Origin: Vicinamibacteria bacterium
GTDB taxonomy: Bacteria > Acidobacteriota > Vicinamibacteria > Vicinamibacterales > UBA8438
Direction of reading: 5' to 3'
DNA: 40,339 bases
Assembly: GCA_022820675.1 (NCBI GenBank)
Contig: JAJEFC010000400.1
Coordinates: 1 to 40,339 of the forward strand
The translations under genes were made by a program, and so were the position numbers. Shown here piece by piece: positions 7,884 to 16,371 of this stretch (its first letter is position 1; every line of letters begins with the position of its first letter). The notes under the pieces were generated by a model that saw only the letters and a program-made list of their open reading frames with translations, had not been told where the DNA came from and did not search any database.

Positions 7884-9581
7884 TCACCGGGCGGCAGCCG
7901 CCAGCGCCTCGGCGGTGACGAAGCGGGGCTGGATGTCGATGGGGATGTGTCCCAGCCGGTCGAGGGCCTGCCTCACCGCCGGGGTCACGACCCCCCGCGT
8001 CTCCAGAATCCGCTCGGCGGCGGCGAAGTCGCCGGTGGCCTGCACCGTCATGAGCTCGCGGGCGAGGGCGGTGACCGTGTCCCGGATGCGGCCGTGGTCG
8101 ACCGCGAAGCGCCCGTCGGCGTCGACGATCACGGCGCCCGCGTCGAGGAACGTGTTGAGCTGGATGGCCACCCCGCGCCCGTGCGCCTCGTCGATGCCGA
8201 AACGGATGGACCGGAACGTCGAGGCGAGGAACGTCGTGTACATGCTGCGCTCCAGCGACCGGTCGACGACCCCCCGGTCGATCAGCTCGCGCAGGGCCCA
8301 GAGGCCGGCGACGTCGGCCTTGGCCTCCTCGATGGTGCTGTGGGTCTCGCGAAGCTCCTGCCGAACCGTGGTCCGCCGGCCGTCGACGGTGATGGTGCCG
8401 GGCCCGAGTCCGTGCATGAGCTCGTGCATCAGGATGTGGGTGAAGAACGCCTCGAACGAGACCTCCCGCCTCTCGGCCGGCCGCAGCGTCACTTGGGCGA
8501 TGGGGGTCAGGACGCGCTGGAACTTGGCTTCCTGCACGTTCTTCAGCATGACCCGCTTCGAGCCCTTCTCGCGCACCACCCGCTCGTCGTTGGGCAGGTT
8601 GAAAGCGGCCGTCTGGACCCCGCTGTTCGCGTCCCCGGCCGTGAACACCACGTTGACGACGCGGATCGGGGCGAGGGCGCCGAGGGCCGGGTTGCGGAAC
8701 CGCGGGTCGATGGGCAGCGTGTCCTCCAGCCTCTGGAGCTCGGCCCCGAATCGCTCCAGCGTCGCCGTCTCCGCCGCGTCGCGCACGGTGACGAACGCCT
8801 CGAACGCCGCCTTGTAGTTGAACCACTCGTCCTCGTAGACCTCGTAGGGGCCGATGGTCGGCTCGACGGCCGAGTCGAGCTCCATCCACGCCATGTCGCT
8901 CTCGTAGTAGTCGTTGCTCGCGAACGCGGCCGCGCGGCTCTCCAGGTAGCGGCGCAGCGTCGGGTCCGCGGTGGCGCGGGCGGCCGCGAGCAGGTGCGCG
9001 GCGGCGATGGCCAAGGGGCCCTCGTACTCCATGCTGTAGGGCACGCTCGTGAACCCGCCGTCCGGGGCGCGGCGGATGGTGGTGAAGAACCCGGTGGCGG
9101 CGGCGCGGGCCGGGCCCTCGAGCCCGTCCAGCCACGCGGCGACCTCATCCCTCGTCGAGCCCGCGGGATAGTAGTTGGCGCCCCCGGGCTTGCGGGGCGC
9201 GCCGGCCACGAACGGCCGCTCGCCCTCGATGCGCGACCACGGGCCCTTGTTGAGCAGGAAGTAGTCGAGGGCGGCCTGCCCGGCGGCGCTCCGGTCACCG
9301 GCGAGCGAGACGAGCATCGCGGGGTTGCCGGCCCAGACCTGCTCGAGAAAGATCCCGTCCATCACGCGGGCGGCGTCGATGATGTGGCCGAGCGCGCGGC
9401 GCTCCGAGTCGGGCAGCCCCGACACATCCGCCCCGATGTCGACGGGTGCGAACAATCGCGTCATCGTGGTCCCCTGCCCCCCCGCGGCAGCCGGCGTGGG
9501 GGTGAGGGCGCAGGCGCCGACCGCGCCGGCGGCCAGCAGGACGGTCCCGACGCCGCCGAACGGTCTCCGCGTCTTCGTCAT
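7884..9581 (-). CDS. M49-like zinc metallopeptidase, predicted lipoprotein
   Basis: The protein has 565 residues. The N-terminus is a signal peptide with a lipobox-like VGAC, so it is probably a lipoprotein. The zinc site is HELMHGLGP (386-394), followed by TVRQELRETHS and EEAKAD (418-423), whose glutamate would be the third ligand. This matches the peptidase-like half of plant NUDT3-type proteins and bacterial relatives of dipeptidyl peptidase III. Classical DPP III uses HExxxH, whereas here the spacing is HExxH. There is no Nudix domain. The start at 9581 has a strong GGGGGAGGTG Shine-Dalgarno sequence. It stands alone, with lpdA divergent on its upstream side. Substrate and enzymatic activity are not known. 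Confidence 0.82.
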   Translation of the reverse strand: MTKTRRPFGGVGTVLLAAGAVGACALTPTPAAAGGQGTTMTRLFAPVDIGADVSGLPDSERRALGHIIDAARVMDGIFLEQVWAGNPAMLVSLAGDRSAAGQAALDYFLLNKGPWSRIEGERPFVAGAPRKPGGANYYPAGSTRDEVAAWLDGLEGPARAAATGFFTTIRRAPDGGFTSVPYSMEYEGPLAIAAAHLLAAARATADPTLRRYLESRAAAFASNDYYESDMAWMELDSAVEPTIGPYEVYEDEWFNYKAAFEAFVTVRDAAETATLERFGAELQRLEDTLPIDPRFRNPALGALAPIRVVNVVFTAGDANSGVQTAAFNLPNDERVVREKGSKRVMLKNVQEAKFQRVLTPIAQVTLRPAERREVSFEAFFTHILMHELMHGLGPGTITVDGRRTTVRQELRETHSTIEEAKADVAGLWALRELIDRGVVDRSLERSMYTTFLASTFRSIRFGIDEAHGRGVAIQLNTFLDAGAVIVDADGRFAVDHGRIRDTVTALARELMTVQATGDFAAAERILETRGVVTPAVRQALDRLGHIPIDIQPRFVTAEALAAAAR

Positions 9582-9660
9582 TCTGCACCTCCCCCGTGTT
9601 CGAGCGGCTCGCTAACCATCATGGAACGGCCGGCGCGGCGGAGGCAAGACGGGGGATTGC

Positions 9661-9666
9661 TACACT
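9661..9666 (+). promoter_or_regulatory. -10 box TACACT of lpdA, near-leaderless
   Basis: TACACT is followed by 8 nt (GGTAGCTC) and the lpdA ATG at 9675. There is no Shine-Dalgarno sequence. The expected transcription start falls within 1-2 nt of the start codon. Confidence 0.5.
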
Positions 9667-9674
9667 GGTAGCTC

Positions 9675-11093
9675 ATGAATAGATCGACGCAGGTGGCGGT
9701 GATCGGCGGGGGGCCGGGCGGGTACGCCGCCGCGTTCCTCGCCGCGGACCTGGGCATGCGGGCGACCCTGATCGACGAGGCGCCGAACCCCGGCGGGGTA
9801 TGCCTGTACCGGGGGTGCATGCCGTCGAAGGCGCTGCTGCACGTGGCGAAGGTGGTGACGGAGGCCCGCGAGGCCCGCAACTGGGGCGTCGACTTCGGAG
9901 AGCCGGCGCTGGACGTCGACCGGCTGCGTGGCTGGAAGGACGAGGCGGTGTCGCGGTTGACGGGGGGCCTCGGCCAGCTCTCGAGCCAGCGCGGGGTGAG
10001 CTACCTGCACGGTCGCGCCGAGCTGTCGGGGCCGACGTCGGCGCGGGTGACGGCGGCCGACGGCGGGGTCACCGCGCTCGAGTTCGAGCACGCGATTCTC
10101 GCCACCGGGTCGAGACCGGCGGCGCCCGGGCCGCTCGCTCTCGACAGCGATCGGGTCTGGGACTCGACGCGGGCCCTGGAGCTGCCGTCGGTACCCGGAT
10201 CGCTGCTCGTGGTCGGCGGCGGCTACATCGGGCTCGAGCTGGGGTCGGTGTACGCCGCCCTCGGCTCGCGGGTCACGGTGGTCGAGATGACCGCCGGCCT
10301 GCTGCCGGGGGCCGACCGCGATCTCGTCGCGGTCGTCGCGCGCCGGCTCGCCGGGACGTGCGAGGCGGTGCTCCTGGAGACGACGGTGACGGCGCTGGCC
10401 GAGGACGGCGACGGGGTTTCGGTGACCCTCGAGGGCAAGGACGGCGAGTCGGCGCAGCGGTTCGACCGGGTGCTGGTGGCGGTGGGCCGCGTGCCGAACT
10501 CGGACGTGCCCGGGCTGGACCGTACCGCGGTCGGCCGCGATTCACGCGGTTTCGTCGTCGTCGACGGCCAGCGCCGGACGGCCGAGCCGACGATCTTCGC
10601 GGTCGGCGACCTCGTCGGCGAGCCGATGCTCGCGCACAAGGCGAGCCACGAGGCGCGGGTCGCGGTCGAGGCCATCGCGGGCCACAAGGCGGTGTTCGAG
10701 CCAGCCGCCATCCCCGCCGTGGTGTTCACCGACCCGGAGGTGGCCTGGTGCGGCCTCACCGAGACGCAGGCCCGGGCGGAGGGACGCAAGGTGGAGGTGG
10801 CGAAGTTCCCCTGGGGGGCCTCGGGGCGGGCGGTCACCCTGGACCGGCCGGCCGGCGTCACCAAGCTGGTGATCGAGCCCGAGTCGGAGCGCATCCTCGG
10901 GGTCGGCATCGCGGGAAGCGGGGCGGGCGAGCTGATTGCGGAGGGGGTGGTGGCGATCGAGATGGGGGCCACCGCATCCGACCTGCGGCTCTGCATCCAT
11001 CCGCACCCCACGCTGTCCGAGACCCTGATGGAGTCGGCCGAGGTCTTCTTCGGCCAGAGCACCCACGTCTACCGGCCGAGGAGGAAGCGATAG
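9675..11093 (+). CDS. lpdA: dihydrolipoyl dehydrogenase (E3)
   Basis: This 472-residue flavoprotein disulfide reductase reoxidises dihydrolipoamide of 2-oxoacid dehydrogenase or glycine-cleavage complexes, using NAD+. The FAD dinucleotide fold is VIGGGPGGYAAAF (9-21). The redox disulfide is GGVCLYRGCMPSK (C43 and C48). The NAD fold is VVGGGYIGLELGSVYAALG, a second FAD contact is PTIFAVGDL, and the C-terminal catalytic pair is HPHPTLSE (H444, E449), which comes from the partner subunit in the dimer. Length is normal. It converges with lipA, the lipoyl synthase, separated only by a tandem duplication, so both genes serve lipoate-dependent enzymes. Confidence 0.95.
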   Translation: MNRSTQVAVIGGGPGGYAAAFLAADLGMRATLIDEAPNPGGVCLYRGCMPSKALLHVAKVVTEAREARNWGVDFGEPALDVDRLRGWKDEAVSRLTGGLGQLSSQRGVSYLHGRAELSGPTSARVTAADGGVTALEFEHAILATGSRPAAPGPLALDSDRVWDSTRALELPSVPGSLLVVGGGYIGLELGSVYAALGSRVTVVEMTAGLLPGADRDLVAVVARRLAGTCEAVLLETTVTALAEDGDGVSVTLEGKDGESAQRFDRVLVAVGRVPNSDVPGLDRTAVGRDSRGFVVVDGQRRTAEPTIFAVGDLVGEPMLAHKASHEARVAVEAIAGHKAVFEPAAIPAVVFTDPEVAWCGLTETQARAEGRKVEVAKFPWGASGRAVTLDRPAGVTKLVIEPESERILGVGIAGSGAGELIAEGVVAIEMGATASDLRLCIHPHPTLSETLMESAEVFFGQSTHVYRPRRKR

Positions 11094-11166
11094 TCGTCGC
11101 CGCCGGCGGCTTCGACGGGCGCCCGGTCGACGCCTCCGGGAGCCCGCGCTGCTCTGCCGCACCGGG

Positions 11167-11355
11167 CCCGGGGTCGGGATGCGTGGCCGGATCGCCTCGC
11201 CGACGCTCACGCAGTCCGTCGCGGCGCAGGCGTACACGAGGGCGTCGGGATGCGCCCGCACCGTGCCCGGGGTCGGGATGCGTGGCCGGATCGCCTCGCC
11301 GGCGCTCACGCAGTCCGTCGCGGCGCAGGCGTACACGAGGGCGTCGGGATGCGCC
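11167..11355 (+). repeat. two-copy 99-bp tandem duplication between lpdA and lipA
   Basis: Positions 11167-11256 recur at 11266-11355 with a period of 99 bases. I see one difference over 90 bases (CCGACGCTCACG versus CCGGCGCTCACG). The period is a multiple of three, so both strands can be read through. On the minus strand it would read [21 protein letters not shown] twice, which I do not recognise. It fills most of the 303-base gap 11094-11396, where no other feature was seen. Confidence 0.9.
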
Positions 11356-11396
11356 GGAGGCCCCGCCGACAGGCCGGAGCGGCCGCGGCCCCGGTG

Positions 11397-12362
11397 TCAG
11401 GAAGCGGCGCGGTTGGCCGCGGCGACCGCATCCGCCTGCTCGTGGGCGTGGTAGGAGCTGCGAACCAGCGGCCCCGACTCGACGTGACCGAAGCCCAGCC
11501 CCAGGGCCTCCTCCTTCAGGGCCGCGAACTCGTGGGGATGGTAGTAGCGCGCCACCGGCAGGTGGGCGGGCGACGGGCGCAGGTACTGGCCTATGGTCAC
11601 GATGTCGCAGCCCGCCCGCCGCAGATCGGAGAGGGCGGCCGCGAGCTCGTCCCGGGTCTCGCCGAGGCCCACCATGATCCCCGACTTCGTCGCCAGCCGG
11701 GGACGGTGCCCTCGGGCGTGAGCGAGAAGCCGGAGGGCGCGGTCGTAGCCGCCCCCGGGGCGCGCCCGTCGGTACTGGGCGCGAACGGTCTCCAGGTTGT
11801 GGTTCAGGACGTCGGGCCCCGCCGTCAGCACGACGTCGAGCGCGCCGGTGCTTCCGCCGAAGTCCGGCACGAGGGTCTCGACGCGGCAGTGCGGGGCCAG
11901 CGAGCGGATGGCGGTGACGGTGGCGGCGAAGGCGCCGGCGCCGCCGTCGTCGAGGTCGTCCCGGTCGACGGAGGTGACGACCGCGTGCTCGAGGCCGAGG
12001 GCCCGAACCGCTTCCGCCACCCGCGCCGGCTCCGCCGGATCGACGGGGCCGGGGCGGCCGTGCTCGACGTTGCAGTAGGCGCACGCCCGGGTGCAGACCC
12101 CGCCCAGAATCATGAAGGTCGCGGTCCCGTGGTGCCAGCACTCCCCGATGTTCGGGCAGTTGGCCTCTTCGCACACCGTGTGCAGCCCCTGCTCGCGGAC
12201 GAGCCGCTTGAGGCGCCGGTAGCCTTCGCTGCCCGGCGCCCGGACCCGCAGCCAGCGGGGCTTGGCCGCTGCGGGGGCCGGCTCGGGGCGGACCCGACGT
12301 CCCCGGTAGAAGGTCGCCGGCGCGGCGGGGGACGCAGCCGTCCCGTCGTCCAGGGTCGCCAT
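11397..12362 (-). CDS. lipA: lipoyl synthase
   Basis: This radical-SAM enzyme inserts two sulfurs into protein-bound octanoyl chains to make lipoyl groups. It has 321 residues. The auxiliary cluster site is C64, C69 and C75 ([13 protein letters not shown]). The radical-SAM site is C90, C94 and C97 (CTRACAYC). The C-terminal RSSY (301-304) supplies the serine ligand of the auxiliary cluster. All key residues are present. I chose ATG 12362 because a TACGAT box lies exactly 6 nt upstream, as for several other genes here, and because upstream sequence in this frame is not conserved. It converges with lpdA. Confidence 0.95.
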   Translation of the reverse strand: MATLDDGTAASPAAPATFYRGRRVRPEPAPAAAKPRWLRVRAPGSEGYRRLKRLVREQGLHTVCEEANCPNIGECWHHGTATFMILGGVCTRACAYCNVEHGRPGPVDPAEPARVAEAVRALGLEHAVVTSVDRDDLDDGGAGAFAATVTAIRSLAPHCRVETLVPDFGGSTGALDVVLTAGPDVLNHNLETVRAQYRRARPGGGYDRALRLLAHARGHRPRLATKSGIMVGLGETRDELAAALSDLRRAGCDIVTIGQYLRPSPAHLPVARYYHPHEFAALKEEALGLGFGHVESGPLVRSSYHAHEQADAVAAANRAAS

Positions 12363-12368
12363 GCCCGG

Positions 12369-12374
12369 ATCGTA
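12369..12374 (-). promoter_or_regulatory. -10 box TACGAT of lipA, leaderless
   Basis: On the minus strand TACGAT is followed by CCGGGC and the lipA ATG. No Shine-Dalgarno sequence is present. Confidence 0.5.
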
Positions 12375-12582
12375 CCGCGCCGCCGCGCCCGGACGCAACG
12401 CGGCCTCCGGGCGGGGGCGCACGTCAAGAAAGTGAGACGCGGCCCGCAAGAGGTGCCGGTGAGGCCGGGGCGGCGCGTTCCGCAGGGGTTTCGCGGCCGA
12501 GAACTCCGAGAATCGGGAGCCCGACCCCCAGGGTGGCAGCCATCCCACGAATCTGGCGTGCACCCTCCGGGCGGGCGAAGGA

Positions 12583-12612
12583 TTCGCCGGGCGGGGGAAA
12601 ATCGTGTACACT
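12583..12612 (+). promoter_or_regulatory. possible promoter of the ferredoxin-nuoB-nuoI set
   Basis: TTCGCC (12583-12588), an 18-nt spacer and TACACT (12607-12612) resemble a sigma70-type promoter. The palindrome GTGTACAC overlaps the -10 box. A leader of about 110 nt would precede the ferredoxin start at 12733. The rest of the gap 12363-12732 shows nothing else. Confidence 0.35.
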
Positions 12613-12732
12613 TGCGCCGGTGTCGTGTGGGCACGGCAACGCCGCCCGTGCGCGGCCCCGGACACTCTCACCCCCCCGGCCCGGCAGCCGTGAGCCACGG
12701 CGCCGAGGCCGGTGAACGACACGGAGGAGTCG

Positions 12733-12996
<264 letters not shown>

Positions 12997-13010
12997 CGAG
13001 CGAGCCGCCC

Positions 13011-13547
<537 letters not shown>

Positions 13548-13552
13548 CGGCC

Positions 13553-14023
13553 GTGCAGCAGTTGTCGAAGCTCTTTCGGATGGTGTTCCTGGTCGATCTG
13601 ATCAAGGGGTTGCTGGTCACCCTCAGGTACACGCCGCAACCCGCGTTCACGTTCCAGTACCCGGCCGAGCGGCGCCCCGTCGCGCCCCGTTTCCGGGGGG
13701 TGCTCAGGCTGCAGGTCGAGCCGGAGACCGGCGCGCAGACCTGCATCGTGTGCGACCAGTGCGCCAAGGTCTGCCCCGACGAGCTCATCTTCCTGGGCGG
13801 ACACCGCGAGCCCGGTCACAAGATCAAGGTGCTCGACTTCTTCGACTTCAACCTGTCCCGTTGCAGCTTCTGCGGCCTGTGTTCCGAGGTGTGCCCGACC
13901 AAGCCGGTCAAGGCGCTCATCATGAGCGAGGACTACGAGCTCGGCAGCTACGACCGCCAGAAGCAGATTCTTCGCGTCGACGACATGTACGACGGCGTGG
14001 CAATCGAGCAGTACTCGCGGTAG
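13553..14023 (+). CDS. nuoI: NADH-quinone oxidoreductase subunit I (8Fe ferredoxin-like)
   Basis: This 156-residue subunit binds two [4Fe-4S] clusters (N6a/N6b) that link the NADH arm to NuoB. The motifs are C64-x2-C67-x2-C70-x3-C74 (CIVCDQCAKVCP) and C104-x2-C107-x2-C110-x3-C114 (CSFCGLCSEVCP). An amphipathic N-terminus (MVFLVDLIKGLLVTLRY) is typical of the membrane-proximal subunit. The GTG start lies 5 bases after the nuoB stop. The insert between the cluster motifs (HREPGHKIKVLDFFDFNLSR) is NuoI-like. It could also serve a nonstandard electron-transfer complex with its two neighbours. Confidence 0.88.
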   Translation: MQQLSKLFRMVFLVDLIKGLLVTLRYTPQPAFTFQYPAERRPVAPRFRGVLRLQVEPETGAQTCIVCDQCAKVCPDELIFLGGHREPGHKIKVLDFFDFNLSRCSFCGLCSEVCPTKPVKALIMSEDYELGSYDRQKQILRVDDMYDGVAIEQYSR

Positions 14024-14057
14024 CGCCGTCGCGCGCCCGCGTACCCTGGGGCGGGTC

Positions 14058-14084
14058 GGGAGCTTCGCTCGCGCGAAGGCTCCC
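14058..14084 (+). terminator. hairpin downstream of nuoI
   Basis: GGGAGCTTCG pairs with CGAAGGCTCCC (one bulged G) across a short loop, 35 bases after nuoI. No T-run follows. The 299-base gap 14024-14322 also holds repeat family A copy 1 and no gene. Confidence 0.3.
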
Positions 14085-14203
14085 GCGGTTGCCGGTGCCC
14101 CGGGCGGCATTGCCGCCGCGCCGGTCGTCTCGGCGGGCGGGGCCATGGGAGACCGCGTCGCGTCCTCCACCGGAGGGCGACTCGTGGCTCGGCGGCGCGC
14201 CCG

Positions 14204-14285
14204 GGAGTCCGGGCTGTAGAACGGTGCAGACTCCTGGCAGGGTTTGGTTGGGCGCCAGCGGAGCCGTAGGCGACGATGGGCGGGC
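14204..14285 (+). repeat. repeat family A, copy 1, 3' of nuoI
   Basis: A hairpin with arms GGAGTC (14204-14209) and GACTCC (14229-14234) is followed by GGTTGGGCGCC, GGAGCCGTAGGCGACG and ATGGGCGGG. The same hairpin-plus-block order recurs in four other intergenic regions. It lies in the orientation of the preceding gene. Confidence 0.75.
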
Positions 14286-14322
14286 TGGTCTCCGGGCGTC
14301 GGCCGTTCCCGGTGGAGGTGAC

Positions 14323-15825
14323 ATGAGAATGGCGTCACGCGCCCTGATGATCGTGGTGGTGGTGGCGGGGCTGTCGGTCGTCCTCGGCGCTCAGCCGACG
14401 CCGACCGCGTCGCGAGTGGAGGCCCGCGTCCAGCTCGGCAAGCTGCTGCTCGACGACATGCGCTACTGGGAGGCCGTTCGCGCCTTCGAGGAAGCGCGGG
14501 AAGGGGCCGTCGACGATCAGCGCGTGCGCGCCTCCGCCGGCATGTTGAGGGCGTTGCTGCCCGTCGCCGAGTTCACCCGCGCGCAGATCGAGGCGCAGGT
14601 GCTTCTGGAGCTCGCCCCGAACGATCCCGAGATGCTCGCCCTCGTCGGCGACGCGTTGTGGGGCGGCGGGCTCTTCGACGAGGCGGAGCAGTTGTACCGC
14701 GACGCGCTGGCCCTCGATCCGGCGTCCGGCGCGGCCCGGCACGGCCTGGCGAAGAGCCTGACGACCCGCCAGCGGTACGAGGAGGCGCTCGACTGGGTCC
14801 AGGCGGCGCTCGACGCGAGGCCCGACTTTCCCGCCGCATATCACACGTTGGGGTACATTCACCGGCGCATGCGCCGGTTCGCCGACGCGGCCGACGCCTA
14901 CGAGCGGTACATCGAGCTGATTCCCGGCTGGGCCGATGCCGAGAGGGCGGACTGGGCGCGGGCCGAGGTGCAGTTCCTGCGGTCGTTCGGGGACCGCCCC
15001 GCGCTCGAGATGATGGCGCCGGGGCAGCTTCACACCATTCCGTTCAGGCTGGTCGACGAGAAGGTCATCGTTCAGGGCCGGGTCAACGGCCGCGACACGG
15101 TCGACTTCGTGGTCGACACCGGGGCCGAGCAGACGGTGCTGTCGCAGCCTGTCGCGCAGCAGCTCGGCGTGCGCCCCGTCAGCACCACGCTGAGCGCCGG
15201 CGTCGGCGAGATCGGCTTCAGGGGCCTGCAGGCGGGCCGCCTCGAGTCGCTGGAGTTCGGCTCTCTCGGCATCCGGAATCTCCCCGCGTTGATCAAGAGC
15301 CCCCCGCTCGGCGGCCTCCCCACCCCGGAGGCGGAGGCGTTCTCGCCGCTCGCGGTCGGCTTGTCGATGATCGTCGACTACGCCCGCCAGGAGATCGTCA
15401 TCGGCGAGGAGCTGCCCGACGAGCCCTTCGACGTCTCCATGCCGCTCAGGCAGCACCGGCTCGCGGTGGTCCGCGGCATCGTCAACGACCAGATTCCCCG
15501 GAGCTTCGTGGTCGACACCGGCGGCGAGGTCATCTCCATCAGCCGGGGCACGGCGAATCTCCTCCCCCCGCTCGAAGTACGACAGGTGCCCGTCAACGTG
15601 TACGGGACCTCGGGGTGGGACGAGCAGGCGTATCTGCGGCCCGGCACCTCGCTCGCCTTCGACCAGTTGCTCTATCCCAACTACTCGGTGGTGGTGCTGA
15701 ACCTGCACCGCCCGAGCGCCCTGCTGGGCTTCCACATCGGCGGCACGGTGGGTCACCACTTCCTCAGCGACTACCGGGTCGTGTTCGACCTGGGACGCAG
15801 CGAGCTGCGCCTGACGCGGCTCTGA
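14323..15825 (+). CDS. exported TPR protein with two retropepsin-like DTG sites
   Basis: The protein has 500 residues, with a signal peptide at 1-23 (VVVVAGLSVVLGAQ). About 30-225 are tetratricopeptide repeats (for example LALVGDALWGGGLFDEAEQLYRDALALDP, split here by its helices). Two aspartyl-protease-like lobes follow. The first active site is FVVDTGAEQTV (D265) and the second FVVDTGGEVIS (D398), each in a beta context typical of retropepsin-like domains. Single-lobe enzymes dimerise, whereas here both catalytic aspartates lie on one chain. The ATG at 14323 has a strong GGAGGTG Shine-Dalgarno sequence. It is probably periplasmic, with TPRs recruiting a partner or substrate. Activity is inferred from the motifs. 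Confidence 0.85.
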   Translation: MRMASRALMIVVVVAGLSVVLGAQPTPTASRVEARVQLGKLLLDDMRYWEAVRAFEEAREGAVDDQRVRASAGMLRALLPVAEFTRAQIEAQVLLELAPNDPEMLALVGDALWGGGLFDEAEQLYRDALALDPASGAARHGLAKSLTTRQRYEEALDWVQAALDARPDFPAAYHTLGYIHRRMRRFADAADAYERYIELIPGWADAERADWARAEVQFLRSFGDRPALEMMAPGQLHTIPFRLVDEKVIVQGRVNGRDTVDFVVDTGAEQTVLSQPVAQQLGVRPVSTTLSAGVGEIGFRGLQAGRLESLEFGSLGIRNLPALIKSPPLGGLPTPEAEAFSPLAVGLSMIVDYARQEIVIGEELPDEPFDVSMPLRQHRLAVVRGIVNDQIPRSFVVDTGGEVISISRGTANLLPPLEVRQVPVNVYGTSGWDEQAYLRPGTSLAFDQLLYPNYSVVVLNLHRPSALLGFHIGGTVGHHFLSDYRVVFDLGRSELRLTRL

Positions 15826-15862
15826 TCGGTCGAGTCGCTCGATCGCTCCGACGGCAGAACGC

Positions 15863-15914
15863 GAAACAGCCTGTGACGACGGTCCCCGATGGGGGTTTCG
15901 TCACGGGCTGTTTC
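15863..15914. terminator. long stem-loop terminator after the TPR/protease gene
   Basis: A 17-bp stem is formed by GAAACAGCCTGTGACGA (15863-15879) and TCGTCACGGGCTGTTTC (15898-15914), with one T-G pair. The 18-nt loop holds a nested CCCC-GAT-GGGG hairpin. CGTTTT follows on the plus strand. It sits 37 bases after the stop codon. Confidence 0.7.
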
Positions 15915-15965
15915 CGTTTTGCCCATCGCACGCGCTCCGCTCCCACGCTCCTCCAGACTCGGGGG

Positions 15966-16214
15966 TGGTCCGCCGGTGCCCTCCGGCGGCCAGCGGTCGG
16001 CGCCCGTAAAGCGGCGCGGGTCGGGGTCGCCCGGGCGCCGAGCGGAGCCGCAAGCGACGATTGGCGGGCCAGTCTGCGCCGGTGCCCTCCCGCGGCCAGC
16101 AGTCGGCGCCCGTGGACGGCGCGGGCGCCCGGCGGGTCGGCCGGGCGCCGAGCGGAGCCGCAAGCGACGATTGGCGGGCCGGGAGCCTGCGCCGTGGAAC
16201 GGTGGCAGACTTCC
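15966..16214 (+). repeat. repeat family A, copies 2-3 in tandem (110-bp period)
   Basis: The 40-base stretch 16031-16070, holding CCGGGCGCCGAGCGGAGCCG and CAAGCGACGATTGGCGGGCC, recurs exactly at 16141-16180. The flanking GGTGCCCTCC and GTCGGCGCCCGT blocks are also duplicated. A hairpin (GGGAG...CTTCC, inner CTGC/GCAG) ends the array at 16181-16214. It lies 3' of the TPR/protease gene in the same orientation. The gap 15826-16371 holds only the terminator, this array and a diverged partial copy near 16334-16365. Confidence 0.85.
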
Positions 16215-16371
16215 GGCAGGGTTGCCGTTAAGTGCACGGGGGTGAAGACCAACCCCGCGCGACGGGAGGGTCGCAAAGCGGAACGCCGGTTCGTGCGCCT
16301 GCGGCGACGTTCGGCTGGTCAGGCTGCCTCTTGTGGGCGGTGAGCGCAGCCGCAGGCGACGCACACCGGGG

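Noticed and set aside
11100..11336. minus-strand peptide with repeated [16 protein letters not shown]
   Set aside because: The repetition comes from the 99-bp duplication. The rest of the frame is antisense to lpdA and no family is recognised.
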